Source: Glandiceps talaboti (Eukaryota; Hemichordata; Enteropneusta; Spengelidae). From it: a DNA stretch of 64,000 nt. This document shows positions 11,521-21,455 of this stretch, one piece after another (the stretch's first letter is position 1; the number at the start of each line of letters is the position of its first letter). Where the stretch lies: the NCBI RefSeq assembly GCF_964340395.1, contig NC_135551.1:10891879-10955878 (forward strand), written 5' to 3'. Made by a program: the position numbers and the translations under genes. The notes under the pieces are model-generated. The model searched no databases and was not told the DNA's origin. It saw only the letters and a list, made by a program, of their open reading frames with translations.

Positions 11521-11625
11521 GATGGCTTTGTTCGAGGCGCCTTTACTTGGTTGTATTGACATATAAATTAAAACCTCTCAAATGACCCGACGTCGATACA
11601 CAATGGCTAGCAGCTAGATGGCGTC
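11521..11625. promoter_or_regulatory. Conserved block resembling the Rec5 upstream region
   Basis: It contains GATGGCTTTGTT ... TATTGACATATAAATT ... CTCAAATGACCCGAC. Related blocks lie at 17833-17937, 40803-40910, 44955-45060 and, upstream of Rec5, at 30415-30500. It may be a relic promoter or a shared regulatory element. Confidence 0.35.
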
Positions 11626-12731
11626 CTAACTCACACAAAATGGAGATACACGACGAAAAGATGAACTCTTCATCAATTTTCAACTGAAAGTGAAAAAATC
11701 ACATTGGACAACATGCATCTTCACTTATTTTCTTGAGTGCAAGTGCACATCGGAGCATGTTACAGTAACAGAAGAGACGATACACTGCATGCTAAAGAAG
11801 TAAACAGAACATTTGCGTTATGATATGATTTTAACACTTTGGATCACAAACGTGCGACAGATATTCAAAGGTCGAACCTCTACGAACTCTAGAGTTTGCT
11901 GTCAGTGTGATTCCTTATTGGTACTAAACAGATAAATGATCCTAAAGACTCTCTTTTGAAAACTATCTGAGATCGTTTTCATGCAGTTAAACTTACTTGC
12001 CATAACATACATTCATACGGCTATTTCATGATCAGTGCTTCAATTCCACTGTTTCATTGTACATATAGCTAGATGTAAACAAATGAAAAATACATTTAAA
12101 AAAAATATTTAGCTTCCACTACGTTTTAATAACTATTTGTACAAGACATGGGAATTTCATCGTTGTCTGTACATCACGATCGTTAAGCACAAAAATATAA
12201 GTCCAAAAATGATCATTTTGAATGTTGATGGTGCAGGTACAATGTCTGTGTTTTAATAACGTAGAATTCATCATTTCCTGTGTCAATATATTGCTCCATA
12301 TTGGTTTCAGAACGATGTTCTAAAATTAACATCAAAGGGGGTTTTGGCACAAGTTATTTATTGATGACTATCAGAGTTTATCATTAGCAGATTTGTATAA
12401 TTGGTTTTTGTGTTTATACTACCTTAAGATATGTGACGATCACGGCCGTAATACATGGCGAATTTTGTAAATCCATACAGTAAGCAGCAAATTTTGAAGT
12501 ATATGGGAGAACGTCGATGGATGCTAAAAAAGTTGCTTTCTCATGTCACACAAAATTGATAGCGTTTGCAACACTTGCATGATAGCATTACTTTTGCAGA
12601 TATGGTAAAGTCATTTAGGTATGTGCTCATACCTATTATGTATAATAAAAACTTTAATATAGCAGGTGTGCACCGTTATATGGTGATTCATAGTGTCCAC
12701 AGCATTAACACGTGATGTCAGAAACACAAAG

Positions 12732-12732
<1 letters not shown>

Positions 12733-12773
<41 letters not shown>

Positions 12774-12798
12774 CACATACACATATACATATACATAT
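12733..12798. repeat. (ACATAT)n hexanucleotide repeat
   Basis: About eleven units with two ACATAC variants. An identical copy is at 19045-19110 in the second duplicate. Confidence 0.95.
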
Positions 12799-13202
12799 GA
12801 ATCTCTTCATACCGAAGAATAAAACAATTTGGACTCATTTATTAACTAATTTCCAAAAGTATCTATGGCGATTAATTCTAAACCAATTACGGAACCACTA
12901 TGTACAAAATAAGTGAAGCTGATTGTGAAACAACCTCCACTATACTAAGGGTGGACGTACTAAGGACACACACATATTATGTAACATCTGTGATATATGT
13001 GCGCCTTATCATTCGCGTGTTCAAAATTATATTGAATTTGAAAAATGCATTCTCAATATAGCCTAATTATCGAAAATCATGAATTATGCAAATGTCATAG
13101 TGATATAAATTGGATGTCTACCAAAACTAAATTCGTTCTTTCCTTTACCATGAGTAGCATGTTTAATGAGAATTGATGCAGTAGTTTTTTAGATATCGTG
13201 TT

Positions 13203-13203
13203 C

Positions 13204-13248
<45 letters not shown>
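13203..13248. repeat. (CAGA)n microsatellite
   Basis: Perfect tetranucleotide repeat, copied at 19515-19560. The Rec7 flank has the equivalent array at 46636 with CAGA turning into CAAA. Confidence 0.95.
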
Positions 13249-13368
13249 TGATAATCAAATATCACATAATTTAGTACGAACTTCAAATATACCAAAGCTC
13301 ATATGTCCCATAGAACTTGTTGAGGTAGCTCTTAATGTCAATGTATCATTTGCATAATTAATGACGAT

Positions 13369-13432
13369 GACCCTTCCTCGTCCCACTCACCAGGAGAGAA
13401 GAGACACGTGGTGGGTGGGAAGAGGAAGGGTC
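13369..13432. repeat. Hairpin with a ~23-bp stem
   Basis: GACCCTTCCTC.TCCCAC.CACC pairs with its complement at 13410-13432 (about two mismatches) around an 18-base loop. It stands out by GC content from the A-rich surroundings. A copy is at 19681-19744. Confidence 0.75.
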
Positions 13433-14531
13433 AACTGTTTGAAAGGGTCGCCGGTTGAGGGCGCTCAGTATAACGAACTCATAAATAATTTATAAAAGGT
13501 AGTCATAGTAAAGCTGGTTAATTAAAATGAATAAAAGAAATGGATAAAATTGATTTAGGAAAAAATACCAGATTTCAAATCAATACTTGTTAAATGGTAC
13601 CTGGTAGGGAAAATATATTTTTAAAGAGCAAAAAAAAATAGAAACAAAAACAATTCTTTAAAAAAAAAAAAATAAAGTAAACATTACCCAAAAAATGAAA
13701 AAAATTGTAAAATGCCCAATTTCATATAAGAATTTCAAAACGTTTCACACATTTCCTATAAATTAAATGATTTGACACCAGCAAAATGATTGCAATGATA
13801 ACAAATTACCAGTTTTGCAGTAACCAATAATGACGTGCAAGTGACTGATGGCAAGTGAGACATGAGGAAAAACATGATGTAAATAAATCGTATCCCCCTC
13901 AATGATATTACGTCGTCCGCCATCTTGTAATCACGTCAAATTCAAAGCATGATTACTGCGATTACCAAACATGATTGTGATTGGTATTTACGAAACACGA
14001 AATCATGATTGGGATCGATACATATCATGATTATGATTATGCAAATCAAACGCGCCCTGTTACAACTACTAATGTAGTAACTACCAGATAAGGTATCAAC
14101 CCGATATTGTAGTACAAATGTTTCGATAATGTTTCAAAGTTAACCGATAATGTATCAATTCGCAGATAATGTGAGTATTTTTTTTAAATGTACAGATAGT
14201 GTAGTAACGACAATATATTAAAAACTTACCGATAATTTATGAACTCTAAAGTATATATCCAAATTTGTAATTATTATATATATATTGCTGTTCAGTGAAC
14301 ACTATTCATGTAATCATGGTAGAAATAGCAGATGTTTTATATCGCAACACAAGACACTTCTTTGTCAGTAAGTATATTGCAGAATTTAAACCTTATTGGG
14401 ACATATGCCTATACAATTGCAACGATGAATGGCACAGCAGACCATGTGTGGTACTGGCTACACTAGGTCGCGTCACGGCATTTTGTGCCCGCACATCTAT
14501 ATACAAAATATATGGCTTACACATGGCCTAT
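13433..14531. other. Intergenic, A-rich, no gene seen
   Basis: Contains A-runs around 13620-13700, dispersed GATAATGT repeats near 14090-14240, and ATCATGATT palindromic words near 13950-14050. From 14290 it begins to resemble 20600-20850, the stretch preceding the next CATA array. Confidence 0.5.
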
Positions 14532-14656
14532 CACACACACACATACACATACATATACATACATACATACATACATACATACATACATACATACATACAT
14601 GCATACATACATACATGCATGCTTGCATGCATGCATGCGTACATACATACATACAT

Positions 14657-14689
<33 letters not shown>

Positions 14690-14757
14690 TACATACATAC
14701 ATACATACATACATACATACATACATACATACATACATACATACATACATACATACA
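14532..14757. repeat. (CA)n/(CATA)n microsatellite upstream of Rec2
   Basis: Same repeat and same position relative to the receptor as at 8083 and 20858, with GCATGC interruptions. The arrays are about 400, 226 and 87 bp for Rec1, 2 and 3. Confidence 0.97.
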
Positions 14758-14789
14758 TTTGCACGTACGTATATACTGTTTTGCTAACT

Positions 14790-15268
14790 AACAACATTAT
14801 CACATATCATATTTATATTTATATTTATATAATAATGAATAATCTAAACTGTTGTAACAGCATATCATGGCACGACTTTACACGGAAATGTCATCCAGTT
14901 GAAAGTCTTTTTCCGCATGGAAAGGTTAATCACACCACAACAAGGAAAATCCGCACACATTTTAATCGCAATGCATCACAAGACCATTATTTCCGCCCAG
15001 TGAAAGGTTCTAATAGTCGCAGTTCGACTTGCTTGTGATCATCGCTTTTACGACTTTAACTGTCTGGCTGACGCTTCCTTGGAGGACACCTAAAGAATAA
15101 TACTAAACACGACACAGGTACACCATGGGACAGATGTTTCTGTCAATGAAATGAGTTCTATGAACAGCAGTCAATGAGAAAATTACTGCGGAGATATTAC
15201 TCACCAGTTAACAACGAGCATTTCGTGAACTTCGTCAATCGACAGAAGACGTACGAGAGAAAAGCACC
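14790..15268 (+). promoter_or_regulatory. Rec2 upstream/5' UTR region
   Basis: Closely similar to the Rec1 and Rec3 upstream regions. GGAAAATCCG is conserved at 14944-14953. The ~60 bases before ATG are nearly invariant. Confidence 0.5.
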
Positions 15269-16792
15269 ATGTATAATGTGTACCTTTCATTCATTGTCCT
15301 CCTGTCCATATATGGCAGTACGCTGACAGCAGTGCCTTCTATTAATGGCGAGCCTAAAGATGTCGACTTACACTTACAAGGAGGCACGAATAAAAAAATC
15401 AAACTTGATTGCTATGTTGAAAACCTGGATTCTAATTACAAGGTAATATGGAAAAAGAATGGTGATGTTATAAGTAACGGTGACGTCATACTTCAGGAGA
15501 CTCGTGCTTATACAGATTCCAGGTATGAAATAGTTAGAGGATATTCTAGTCATGGTCAGTACCGCTTAAGGGTTCAATATGTGAATAAGACGACTATGTA
15601 TAACGACCACGGCTACTACCAATGTTTAGTTGTAGAGAAAGGCAATAATAATAACACTGTAGCAGCATCATATACAGCAACTGTGAATATCTCCTTGGAC
15701 CCTCGTTTACACCGTGTTATATGTCGGATGAATAATGGCACTTATGCCAGAAAAAGTAACAAAAAGGCAACTGAAAAGGTTAATGTAACACTGGGGTGCC
15801 GTGTTGATGCAAATGCAGATCCAGAAATAGTTGTAAAGTTGTTCAAGAACGATAATATTGAACTGGAAACTATATCTACGTACTCATATTCGAGGAGGTA
15901 CAATGTTAACACGATCGATGTATCGTATGTATGGTATCCAACACCACAAGATCAGGAGATTAATTTTACCTGCCAAGCTGAACATCGATCATTTAAGAAT
16001 AATATGCTACAGTGCAAAATGGGACCATTCGGAATCAATTATAAACCACGGGTAAAAATTGTACCCATCGATGGTAAGTTGATGATAGCTTCACAGTTTG
16101 ACAGTGTAATGTTAGAATGCCAGGTGGAAGCTTATCCGTACGTAAAAAGTTACACATGGAAGGTCGGTGAAGAAAGTGTTACAGATAGTGAGCAGTTTCG
16201 TTACCATAACGACTCTCGATGTATTACCATAGGAAATTTTGAAGCAAATATTAATGGAGATTACAATGTAACATGCTACGCCAAAAATAAAGTGGGGAAG
16301 GGTTCAGCGACTGTTGTCATAGCAGTAAGAATAGAACTTCCTCCAAATATAGTTACAGCAGAGATTGAAAGTACGGCAAATTCAGAGTCTGCTGATTTCT
16401 CCAAGATTATCACAGACGGAGTCAACTATACACACATTTCTGCGCCGACATCAGGTCTGGCGGAAATCGATGATACACCAGGAAATGAAACGAAATTGAA
16501 GACAGAGTGTGTTGCTGTCTCAGTTGCAGTTATCAGTGTCTTCGTGTCTTTCTGTGGTGGAATTTTCTCTACTATTATTGCCTTATACATCTTTATTAAA
16601 AGGAGAAATTACACATTTGCCAAGTCACCTGATCCACAGAAGACACGTGACATGACGATGGAAGCCATGGACAAGCCCAATCACGATGGTACCTATGCAA
16701 ATGTAAACATTGATGACAATATCGAAACAGACAGTCACTATCAGAGTTTGAAAGGACAGAATAGTGACGTATACATGTCACTTCAAAAATAG
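15269..16792 (+). CDS. Rec2: 3-Ig receptor with ITAM tail (507 aa)
   Basis: Same architecture as Rec1: signal peptide, three Ig domains with the extra cysteine pair in Ig2, stalk, uncharged membrane span, and a 64-residue tail with YANV and an ITAM (Y491-QSL-x7-Y502-MSL, 16739-16783). From about codon 170 to the stop the protein is the same as Rec1 apart from K/E near the ISTYSYS stretch. Upstream of that, in Ig1, it differs at many residues and has a two-residue insertion (YSSHGQYR against SSGRYG). Its second half of Ig1 and its early Ig2 (HRVICRMNNGTYARK) are closer to Rec3 than to Rec1. So the gene is a mosaic, most simply explained by gene conversion or unequal crossover. The start is the first ATG after the conserved leader. 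Confidence 0.88.
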   Translation: MYNVYLSFIVLLSIYGSTLTAVPSINGEPKDVDLHLQGGTNKKIKLDCYVENLDSNYKVIWKKNGDVISNGDVILQETRAYTDSRYEIVRGYSSHGQYRLRVQYVNKTTMYNDHGYYQCLVVEKGNNNNTVAASYTATVNISLDPRLHRVICRMNNGTYARKSNKKATEKVNVTLGCRVDANADPEIVVKLFKNDNIELETISTYSYSRRYNVNTIDVSYVWYPTPQDQEINFTCQAEHRSFKNNMLQCKMGPFGINYKPRVKIVPIDGKLMIASQFDSVMLECQVEAYPYVKSYTWKVGEESVTDSEQFRYHNDSRCITIGNFEANINGDYNVTCYAKNKVGKGSATVVIAVRIELPPNIVTAEIESTANSESADFSKIITDGVNYTHISAPTSGLAEIDDTPGNETKLKTECVAVSVAVISVFVSFCGGIFSTIIALYIFIKRRNYTFAKSPDPQKTRDMTMEAMDKPNHDGTYANVNIDDNIETDSHYQSLKGQNSDVYMSLQK

Positions 16793-19043
16793 TACATGAT
16801 TGAAGTCAACAATGTAATACCGATCCCCTAGTTCTGATTAAAGTCATACACAACGTGCAAACAATATAATGACATGGTATATGATGAGGTAACTAATGTT
16901 TTGAGTTTGAACCGTGTTTCAACCATTGTCCCTCACTGGCTATCTAATTGGTACATTACCACTTTGATAACTCCATCTAAGTAACCTAGCTTACACCTTT
17001 CGAAGGGTTGACAACATAGTGGCCTTATATACACGTGAAAACTGTATTCCAATAGTCGTTGCAGTGACAGATTTACGCTTACCTTTTGACTGTGAGTGCT
17101 CGTATAAAATACTTTGATAGCTCTTGACTCGTTTGTTGTAAGCACAAATATAGGTCTGTAGCTTGTTTATAAGACATTATTTTCACGAGATCACTGGTAC
17201 TAGTATATCAAACAAGTTATTTAAAATTTCAAACTAATATTTTCCTGATTAGAATGTCGCTCCTTAGGCCTCAAAAACTGTGTGGTTCCGATTACGCTCA
17301 ATTTTGCAATATATGGGGTAGGTAGATTTATATGTGTGAGTGTCTAGTTCAGGTAGTTAAATATGTTTTCCGTTGTTTTTCATATGGTACCTGCATCATT
17401 AATTTCTTCCCATCAGATGTACAGCCATTACAGATTGGAAGAGCATTTTTATATTGCCTTTTTATAAGTTGATGTCGGTTTCCGCACAATTTTCTCGATT
17501 TTATTTAATCTTTCTCGAATATGTACAAAAAAAAGTTTTGGGTCATCAATGAAAAACTGGGTGGGGTAACCGGAACCAAGCATTGTTTAGGCCTTATCAG
17601 TTTCATTAAAATTTGTATAGTCAACATTTATTGTACACACATTCATTACAATCACTGAGGTGAACTTCTGTGTATTTTTTTAGAATATACGACCTATAAT
17701 AGGGAGAAATAAAATAAAGACAAGTGGCGCTCTTTAAGTGAATGTGGTTGATAATAAAAAAAGACATGGCCACTTAATGTCAATCGTGTACTTTTGTAGC
17801 GAACAGCTTTGTTTCCTTGTGGACTATATTACGATGGCTTTGTTCGAGGCGCCTTTACTTGGTTGTATTGACATATAAATTAAAACCTCTCAAATGACCC
17901 GACGTCGATACACAATGGCTAGCAGCTAGATGGCGTCCTAACTCACACAAAATGGAGATACACGACGAAAAGATGAACTCTTCATCAATTTTCAACTGAA
18001 AGTGAAAAAATCACATTGGACAACATGCATCTTCACTTATTTTCTTGAGTGCAAGTGCACATCGGAGCATGTTACAGTAACAGAAGAGACGATACACTGC
18101 ATGCTAAAGAAGTAAACAGAACATTTGCGTTATGATATGATTTTAACACTTTGGATCACAAACGTGCGACAGATATTCAAAGGTCGAACCTCTACGAACT
18201 CTAGAGTTTGCTGTCAGTGTGATTCCTTATTGGTACTAAACAGATAAATGATCCTAAAGACTCTCTTTTGAAAACTATCTGAGATCGTTTTCATGCAGTT
18301 AAACTTACTTGCCATAACATACATTCATACGGCTATTTCATGATCAGTGCTTCAATTCCACTGTTTCATTGTACATATAGCTAGATGTAAACAAATGAAA
18401 AATACATTTAAAAAAAATATTTAGCTTCCACTACGTTTTAATAACTATTTGTACAAGACATGGGAATTTCATCGTTGTCTGTACATCACGATCGTTAAGC
18501 ACAAAAATATAAGTCCAAAAATGATCATTTTGAATGTTGATGGTGCAGGTACAATGTCTGTGTTTTAATAACGTAGAATTCATCATTTCCTGTGTCAATA
18601 TATTGCTCCATATTGGTTTCAGAACGATGTTCTAAAATTAACATCAAAGGGGGTTTTGGCACAAGTTATTTATTGATGACTATCAGAGTTTATCATTAGC
18701 AGATTTGTATAATTGGTTTTTGTGTTTATACTACCTTAAGATATGTGACGATCACGGCCGTAATACATGGCGAATTTTGTAAATCCATACAGTAAGCAGC
18801 AAATTTTGAAGTATATGGGAGAACGTCGATGGATGCTAAAAAAGTTGCTTTCTCATGTCACACAAAATTGATAGCGTTTGCAACGCTTGCATGATAGCAT
18901 TACTTTTGCAGATATGGTAAAGTCATTTAGGTATGTGCTCATACCTATTATGTATAATAAAAACTTTAATATAGCAGGTGTGCACCGTTATATGGTGATT
19001 CATAGTGTCCACAGCATTAACACGTGATGTCAGAAACACAAAG

Positions 19044-19085
<42 letters not shown>

Positions 19086-19515
19086 CACATACACATATAC
19101 ATATACATATGAATCTCTTCATACCGAAGAATAAAACAATTTGGACTCATTTATTAACTAATTTCCAAAAGTATCTATGGCGATTAATTCTAAACCAATT
19201 ACGGAACCACTATGTACAAAATAAGTGAAGCTGATTGTGAAACAACCTCCACTATACTAAGGGTGGACGTACTAAGGACACACACATATTATGTAACATC
19301 TGTGATATATGTGCGCCTTATCATTCGCGTGTTCAAAATTATATTGAATTTGAAAAATGCATTCTCAATATAGCCTAATTATCGAAAATCATGAATTATG
19401 CAAATGTCATAGTGATATAAATTGGATGTCTACCAAAACTAAATTCGTTCTTTCCTTTACCATGAGTAGCATGTTTAATGAGAATTGATGCAGTAGTTTT
19501 TTAGATATCGTGTTC

Positions 19516-19560
<45 letters not shown>

Positions 19561-20587
19561 TGATAATCAAATATCACATAATTTAGTACGAACTTCAAAT
19601 ATACCAAAGCTCATATGTCCCATAGAACTTGTTGAGGTAGCTCTTAATGTCAATGTATCATTTGCATAATTAATGACGATGACCCTTCCTCGTCCCACTC
19701 ACCAGGAGAGAAGAGACACGTGGTGGGTGGGAAGAGGAAGGGTCAACTGTTTGAAAGGGTCGCCGGTTGAGGGCGCTCAGTATAACGAACTCATAAATAA
19801 TTTATAAAAGGTAGTCATAGTAAAGCTGGTTAATTAAAATGAATAAAAGAAATGGATAAAATTGATTTAGGAAAAAATACCAGATTTCAAATCAATACTT
19901 GTTAAATGGTACCTGGTAGGGAAAATATATTTTTAAAGAGCAAAAAAAAATAGAAACAAAAACAATTCTTTAAAAAAAAAAAAATAAAGTAAACATTACC
20001 CAAAAAATGAAAAAAATTGTAAAATGCCCAATTTCATATAAGAATTTCAAAACGTTTCACACATTTCCTATAAATTAAATGATTTGACACCAGCAAAATG
20101 ATTGCAATGATAACAAATTACCAGTTTTGCAGTAACCAATAATGACGTGCAAGTGACTGATGGCAAGTGAGACATGAGGAAAAACATGATGTAAATAAAT
20201 CGTATCCCCCTCAATGATATTACGTCGTCCGCCATCTTGTAATCACGTCAAATTCAAAGCATGATTACTGCGATTACCAAACATGATTGTGATTGGTATT
20301 TACGAAACACGAAATCATGATTGGGATCGATACATATCATGATTATGATTATGCAAATCAAACGCGCCCTGTTACAACTACTAATGTAGTAACTACCAGA
20401 TAAGGTATCAACCCGATATTGTAGTACAAATGTTTCGATAATGTTTCAAAGTTAACCGATAATGTATCAATTCGCAGATAATGTGAGTATTTTTTTTAAA
20501 TGTACAGATAGTGTAGTAACGACAATATATTAAAAACTTACCGATAATTTATGAACTCTAAAGTATATATCCAAATTTGTAATTATT
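15777..20587 (+). repeat. Copy 2 of the ~4.8-kb segmental duplication
   Basis: Matches 9465-14275. It includes the Rec2 3' half, the hexanucleotide repeat at 19045-19110, the CAGA array at 19515-19560 and the hairpin at 19681-19744. The near absence of differences, even in microsatellite lengths, means very recent copying, ongoing conversion or an assembly artefact. Confidence 0.9.
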
Positions 20588-20856
20588 TTATATATATTGC
20601 TGTTCAGTGAACACTATTCAGGTAGTCATGGTAGAAATAGCAGATATTTTATATCGCAACACAAGACACTTCTTTGTCAGTAAGTATATTGCAGGATTTA
20701 AAACTTATTGGGACATATGCCTATACAACTGCAACGGTGAATGGCACAGCAGACCATGTGTGGTACTGGCTTGATAGTGTCATCTACACTAGGTCGCGTC
20801 ACGGCATTTTGTGCCAGCACTTCTATATACAAAATGTATGGCTTACACATGGCCTA

Positions 20857-20857
<1 letters not shown>
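16793..20857 (+). other. Rec2 3' flank, no further gene seen
   Basis: This is the second copy of the Rec1 3' flank, with the same possible ATTAAA signal about 45 bases after the stop. Open frames on the minus strand here are duplicated only because the DNA is duplicated. Confidence 0.6.
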
Positions 20858-20895
<38 letters not shown>

Positions 20896-20944
20896 TACAT
20901 ACATACATACATGCATACATACATGCATACATACATACATACAT
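20858..20944. repeat. (CA)n/(CATA)n microsatellite upstream of Rec3
   Basis: Shortest of the three equivalent arrays, followed by the same TTTGCACGTACG boundary found after the Rec2 array. Confidence 0.95.
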
Positions 20945-20974
20945 TTGCACGTACGTATATACTGTTTTGCTAAC

Positions 20975-21455
20975 TAACGTTATCACATATCATATTTATA
21001 TTTATATAATAATGAATAATCTAAACTGTTGTAACCCAGCATATCAGGGCACGACATTACACGGAAATGTCATCCAGTTCAAAGTCTTTTTCCGCAAGGA
21101 AAGGTTAATCACACCACAACAAGGAAAATCCGCACACATTTAAATCGCAATGCATCATAAGACCACTATTTCCGCCCAGTGAAGGTTCTAATAATCGCAG
21201 TTCGACTTGCTTGTGATCATCGCTTTTACGACTTTATTTTGAATGTAACTGTCTAGCTGACGCTTCCTTGGAGGACACCTAAACAATGATAGTAAACACG
21301 ACACAGGTACCAAGGGACAGATGTTTCTGTCAATGAAATGAGTTCTATCAACAACAGTCAATGACAAAGTTCTTGCGGAGGGATTACTCGCCAGTTAACA
21401 ACGAGCATTTCGTGAACTTCGTTAATCGACAGAAGACGTACGAGAGAAAAGCACC
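20975..21455 (+). promoter_or_regulatory. Rec3 upstream/5' UTR region
   Basis: Aligns with the Rec1 and Rec2 upstream regions throughout, including GGAAAATCCG at 21123-21132. The three genes may therefore share regulation even though Rec3 has the opposite kind of tail. Confidence 0.5.

Larger units (their letters stand above)
10481..13330 (+). other. Rec1 3' flank shared with Rec6 and Rec7
   Basis: No gene seen. A possible poly(A) signal ATTAAA lies at 10525-10530. The stretch aligns, more loosely, with the 3' flanks of Rec7 (44080-46800) and Rec6 (39971-41420), so the ITAM tail and its downstream DNA behave as one unit. Confidence 0.6.
9465..14275 (+). repeat. Copy 1 of a ~4.8-kb near-identical segmental duplication
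   Basis: It matches 15777-20587 at a constant offset of 6312. By eye I found only a few differences (for example CAG/CAA near the stop codon and one base near 12576). It covers the Rec1 Ig2-to-tail half and about 3.8 kb of 3' flank. Sequence on both sides is clearly more diverged between the copies. Confidence 0.9.

Noticed and set aside
14295-15038. 247-codon open frame
   Set aside because: Its middle is the CATA array and its ends are upstream DNA of Rec2; the Rec1 and Rec3 equivalents are not conserved as protein.
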